From positions 4,661,080 to 4,725,079 of the forward strand of contig NW_002060944.1 of NCBI RefSeq assembly GCF_000150275.1: a stretch of DNA of 64,000 nucleotides. Reading direction: 5' to 3'. Each line of letters opens with the position of its first letter. Position 1 is the stretch's first letter. This document shows positions 61,770-64,000 of this stretch, piece by piece. The notes beneath the pieces are model-generated. The model saw only the letters and a list, made by a program, of their open reading frames with translations. It did not search any database and was not told where the DNA came from. Both the position numbers and the translations under genes were made by a program. The DNA comes from Trichoplax adhaerens (lineage: Eukaryota > Placozoa > Uniplacotomia > Trichoplacea > Trichoplacidae).

Positions 61770-63345
61770 TGCCAGTATAGCGCAGAATGATGGGCCTAAA
61801 TTTTAACGCTTAGCTACTGGCCGCAAATGGAAATTTGCACTGTATATATATGAGATATAGAATTGTATTAAACATGTATCGTTTTTGCTTTCGTGTTCAT
61901 TTCAGTATAGTGACGTATAGAATTGTCAGAGGGGATTATAGACAGTATAGCGCAGAATGGTGGGCCTAAATTTCAACGCTTAGCCACTGGCCGCAAATGA
62001 AAATTTGTACTGTATATACGTTCATATATATGACATATATAATTCTATTATACAAGCATCGTTTTGGCTTTCGTGTTCATTTCAGTATAGTGGCGTATAG
62101 AATTGTCAGAGGGGATTATAGACAGTATAGCGCAGAATGGTGGGCCTAAATTTCAACGCTTAGCCACTGGCCGCAAATGGAAATTTGTCTGTATATATAT
62201 ATGACATAGATAACTATATTATACATATATCGTTTTGGCTTTCGTGTTCATTTCAGTATAGTGGCGTATAGAATTGTCAGAGGGGATTATAGACAGTATA
62301 GCGCAGAATGGTGGGCCTAAATTTCAACGCTTAGCCACTGGCCGCAAATGGAAATTTGTCTGTATATATATATATGACATAGATAACTATATTATACATG
62401 TATCGTTTTGGCTTTCGTGTTCATTTCAGTATAGTGGCGTATAGAATTATCAGAGAGGATTCCAGATAGTATGAAGCAAGTGGGCCTAAATTTCAACGCC
62501 TAGCCACTGGCCGCAAATGGAAATTTGTCTGTATATATATATGACATAGATAACTATATTATTATACATGTATCGTTTTGGCTTTCGTGTTCATTTCAGT
62601 ATAGTGGCGTATAGAATTGTCAGAGAGGATTCCAGACAGTATAGCGCAGAAAGGTGGGCCTAAATTTCAACGCTTAGCTACTGGCCGCAAATGGAAATTT
62701 GCACTGTATATATATGAGATATAGAATTGTATTATACATGTATCGTTTTGGCTTTCGTGTTCATTTCAGTAAGGTGGCGTATAGAATTGTCGGAGGGGAT
62801 TATAGACAGTATAGCGCAGAATGGTGGGCCTAAATTTCAACGCTTAGCCACTGGCCGCAAAAGGAAATTTGTGCTGTACTGTAGTGTATATATATATGTT
62901 ATATTATACATGTATCGTTTTGGCTTTCGTGTTCATTTCAGTATAGTGACGTATAGAATTGTCAGAGGGGATTATAGAGAGTATGAAGCAAGTGGGCCTA
63001 AATTTCAACGCCTAGCCACTGGCCGCAAATGGAAATTTGCCTGTATATATGAACGTGGCCGTATGCGAAATGACAATACGGCAAGACATTTTGCAAAATG
63101 CCCGGTCACTTTGCAAAATGTTAAGCAGTATAGTCATTTTACAAAATGCTTTAGCTACAGTAGCTGTCATTTTGCTGCAACAAATCCTAAGGGCAGTTTG
63201 CAAAATGGCCGATTTCGCATACGGTCACGTTCATATATACAGTATGACATAGATAACTATATTATACATATATCGTTTTGGCTTTCGTGTTCATTTCAGT
63301 ATAGTGGCGTATAGAATTGTCATAGGGGATTATAGACAGTATGAA
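61770..63345. repeat. About 170-bp satellite, eight to nine copies
   Basis: The anchor 'gggcctaaatttcaacgc' lies at 61792, 61962, 62142, 62313, 62482, 62656, 62826 and 62994 (spacing 168-180 bp). The unit also contains 'ttagccactggccgcaaatg', 'cgttttggctttcgtgttca' and 'gtggcgtatagaattgtcag', with a variable (TA)n. Two sub-variants exist: 'tatagcgcagaatgg' and 'tatgaagcaag' before the anchor. A long open frame across the last copies is only a by-product of the repeat. Confidence 0.95.
63041..63242. mobile_element. MITE-like inverted-repeat element inside the 170-bp satellite
   Basis: Arms of 31 bp at 63041-63071 and 63212-63242 are inverted repeats with one mismatch (core GAACGTG(g/a)CCGTATGCG). 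They enclose 140 bp containing several near-palindromic CATTTTGCAAAATG words. Satellite sequence resumes on both sides, so it reads as a non-autonomous DNA element inserted in the satellite's (TA)n. No transposase is present. The outer ten bases may partly belong to the satellite. Confidence 0.75.
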
Positions 63346-64000
63346 GCAAGTCTACTACAGTACTGTATACTGTAGGTGCACGCTGAGTCAAATCTCGTTT
63401 CTAGGTCTAAACTTGGGTATAATACACTATTTTCTAGTACAGACATGGTACAGTAGATAATGAAAAGATCAATCGGTACCCCTATTGGTATCCAATCTCT
63501 GTGCCTTCACTGTACTGTGTATCGTGCTTGTCTGGCGTCATCCACAAGTTGATTAGACGCAGCAAGACATCGCGGTAGCAATCGTTCTTGCGATACTTTC
63601 CAGCAACATTGGACAGCAATTTATCCCCAAGTTAACCTATTTCATGCTACTCTATGGCCAAAAAGGGTAAGAAATAGCATAATACTATATCCTTCCATGA
63701 AAACTGGATCGATTATGGCAATCGAAAATTATCTATGTGGATAAAATGATCACTACGCCAAGATTAATCCAATATTCACCATTTGCATTTTGTTATCCAG
63801 TCGTCAAGATACCATAGCTATCTCTGATAAGCCAGTCTACAGTAGGGTACAGTATAGTCATTATGGATGTGTTTGAACAGCGGGTCTACCGCCCCTAGTC
63901 CAATATTTTTTTTTCCGCTTTTTCAATGACTGTTTAATCATTGAGGATTCAATGGTGTTTTCTTCCTCTTGCATGGAATGATGGAAAAAAAAAAAATAGC
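63346..64000. other. Window end, no gene recognised
   Basis: Unique sequence with several TACAGTA/TACTGTA words, including a palindromic CTACAGTAC...TACTGTAG-type block near 63355-63374. No coding signal was seen. Confidence 0.5.

Noticed and set aside
62727-63314. 195-codon open frame on the + strand with an internally repeated peptide
   Set aside because: It runs across several 170-bp satellite copies and the nested MITE, and the peptide repeat only mirrors the DNA repeat. Neighbouring copies are not open, and no domain or codon bias supports it.

Overview
This is a eukaryotic nuclear segment from an animal: AT-rich, intron-rich, with short consensus gt...ag introns and compact genes. Six protein-coding genes could be reconstructed exon by exon, and every one closes in frame and matches a metazoan family. 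The gene set (PRDM12 and an LHX2/9-class LIM-homeobox gene, both animal-specific), the base composition and the short introns fit an early-branching metazoan. A placozoan (Trichoplax/Hoilungia type) is my best guess, but that is inference, not proof.

Layout: (1) 1-3354, + strand, 3' part of a FUBP/KHSRP-type four-KH-domain protein gene (5' end outside the window), followed by a probable 3' UTR to about 7.0 kb. (2) 7281-9799, - strand, PRDM12 (PR/SET domain plus three C2H2 fingers). (3) 9.8-18.4 kb, gene-poor, with decayed tandem repeats. (4) 18400-21880, + strand, DOLPP1 (dolichyl-diphosphatase) behind an NRF1-type promoter motif. (5) 23569-27076, - strand, CRAT (carnitine O-acetyltransferase), tail to tail with DOLPP1. 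(6) 27.1-31.6 kb, a repeat block with a 96-bp and a 152-bp satellite, the latter ending less than 200 bp from the next gene. (7) 31683-35444, + strand, SNRNP40 (U5 snRNP 40K WD40 protein). (8) 38840-53298, - strand, LHX2/9 in four exons, whose 8.4-kb first intron and 3.9-kb second intron carry several private decayed tandem repeats. (9) 53.3-64 kb, no recognisable gene, but a roughly 350-460-bp triplicated block and a roughly 170-bp satellite interrupted by a MITE-like inverted-repeat element.

The genes are not one pathway: RNA binding (FUBP), splicing (SNRNP40), glycosylation lipid recycling (DOLPP1), acyl-carnitine metabolism (CRAT) and two developmental regulators (PRDM12, LHX2/9). What joins them is position. 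From memory, the human orthologues FUBP3-PRDM12 and DOLPP1-CRAT are neighbour pairs on chromosome 9q34, with LHX2 on the same arm. The window therefore looks like a very old microsynteny block, with the DOLPP1/CRAT convergent orientation preserved. That is the most interesting observation here. The second is that nearly every long intron and intergenic gap has its own decayed local tandem repeat.
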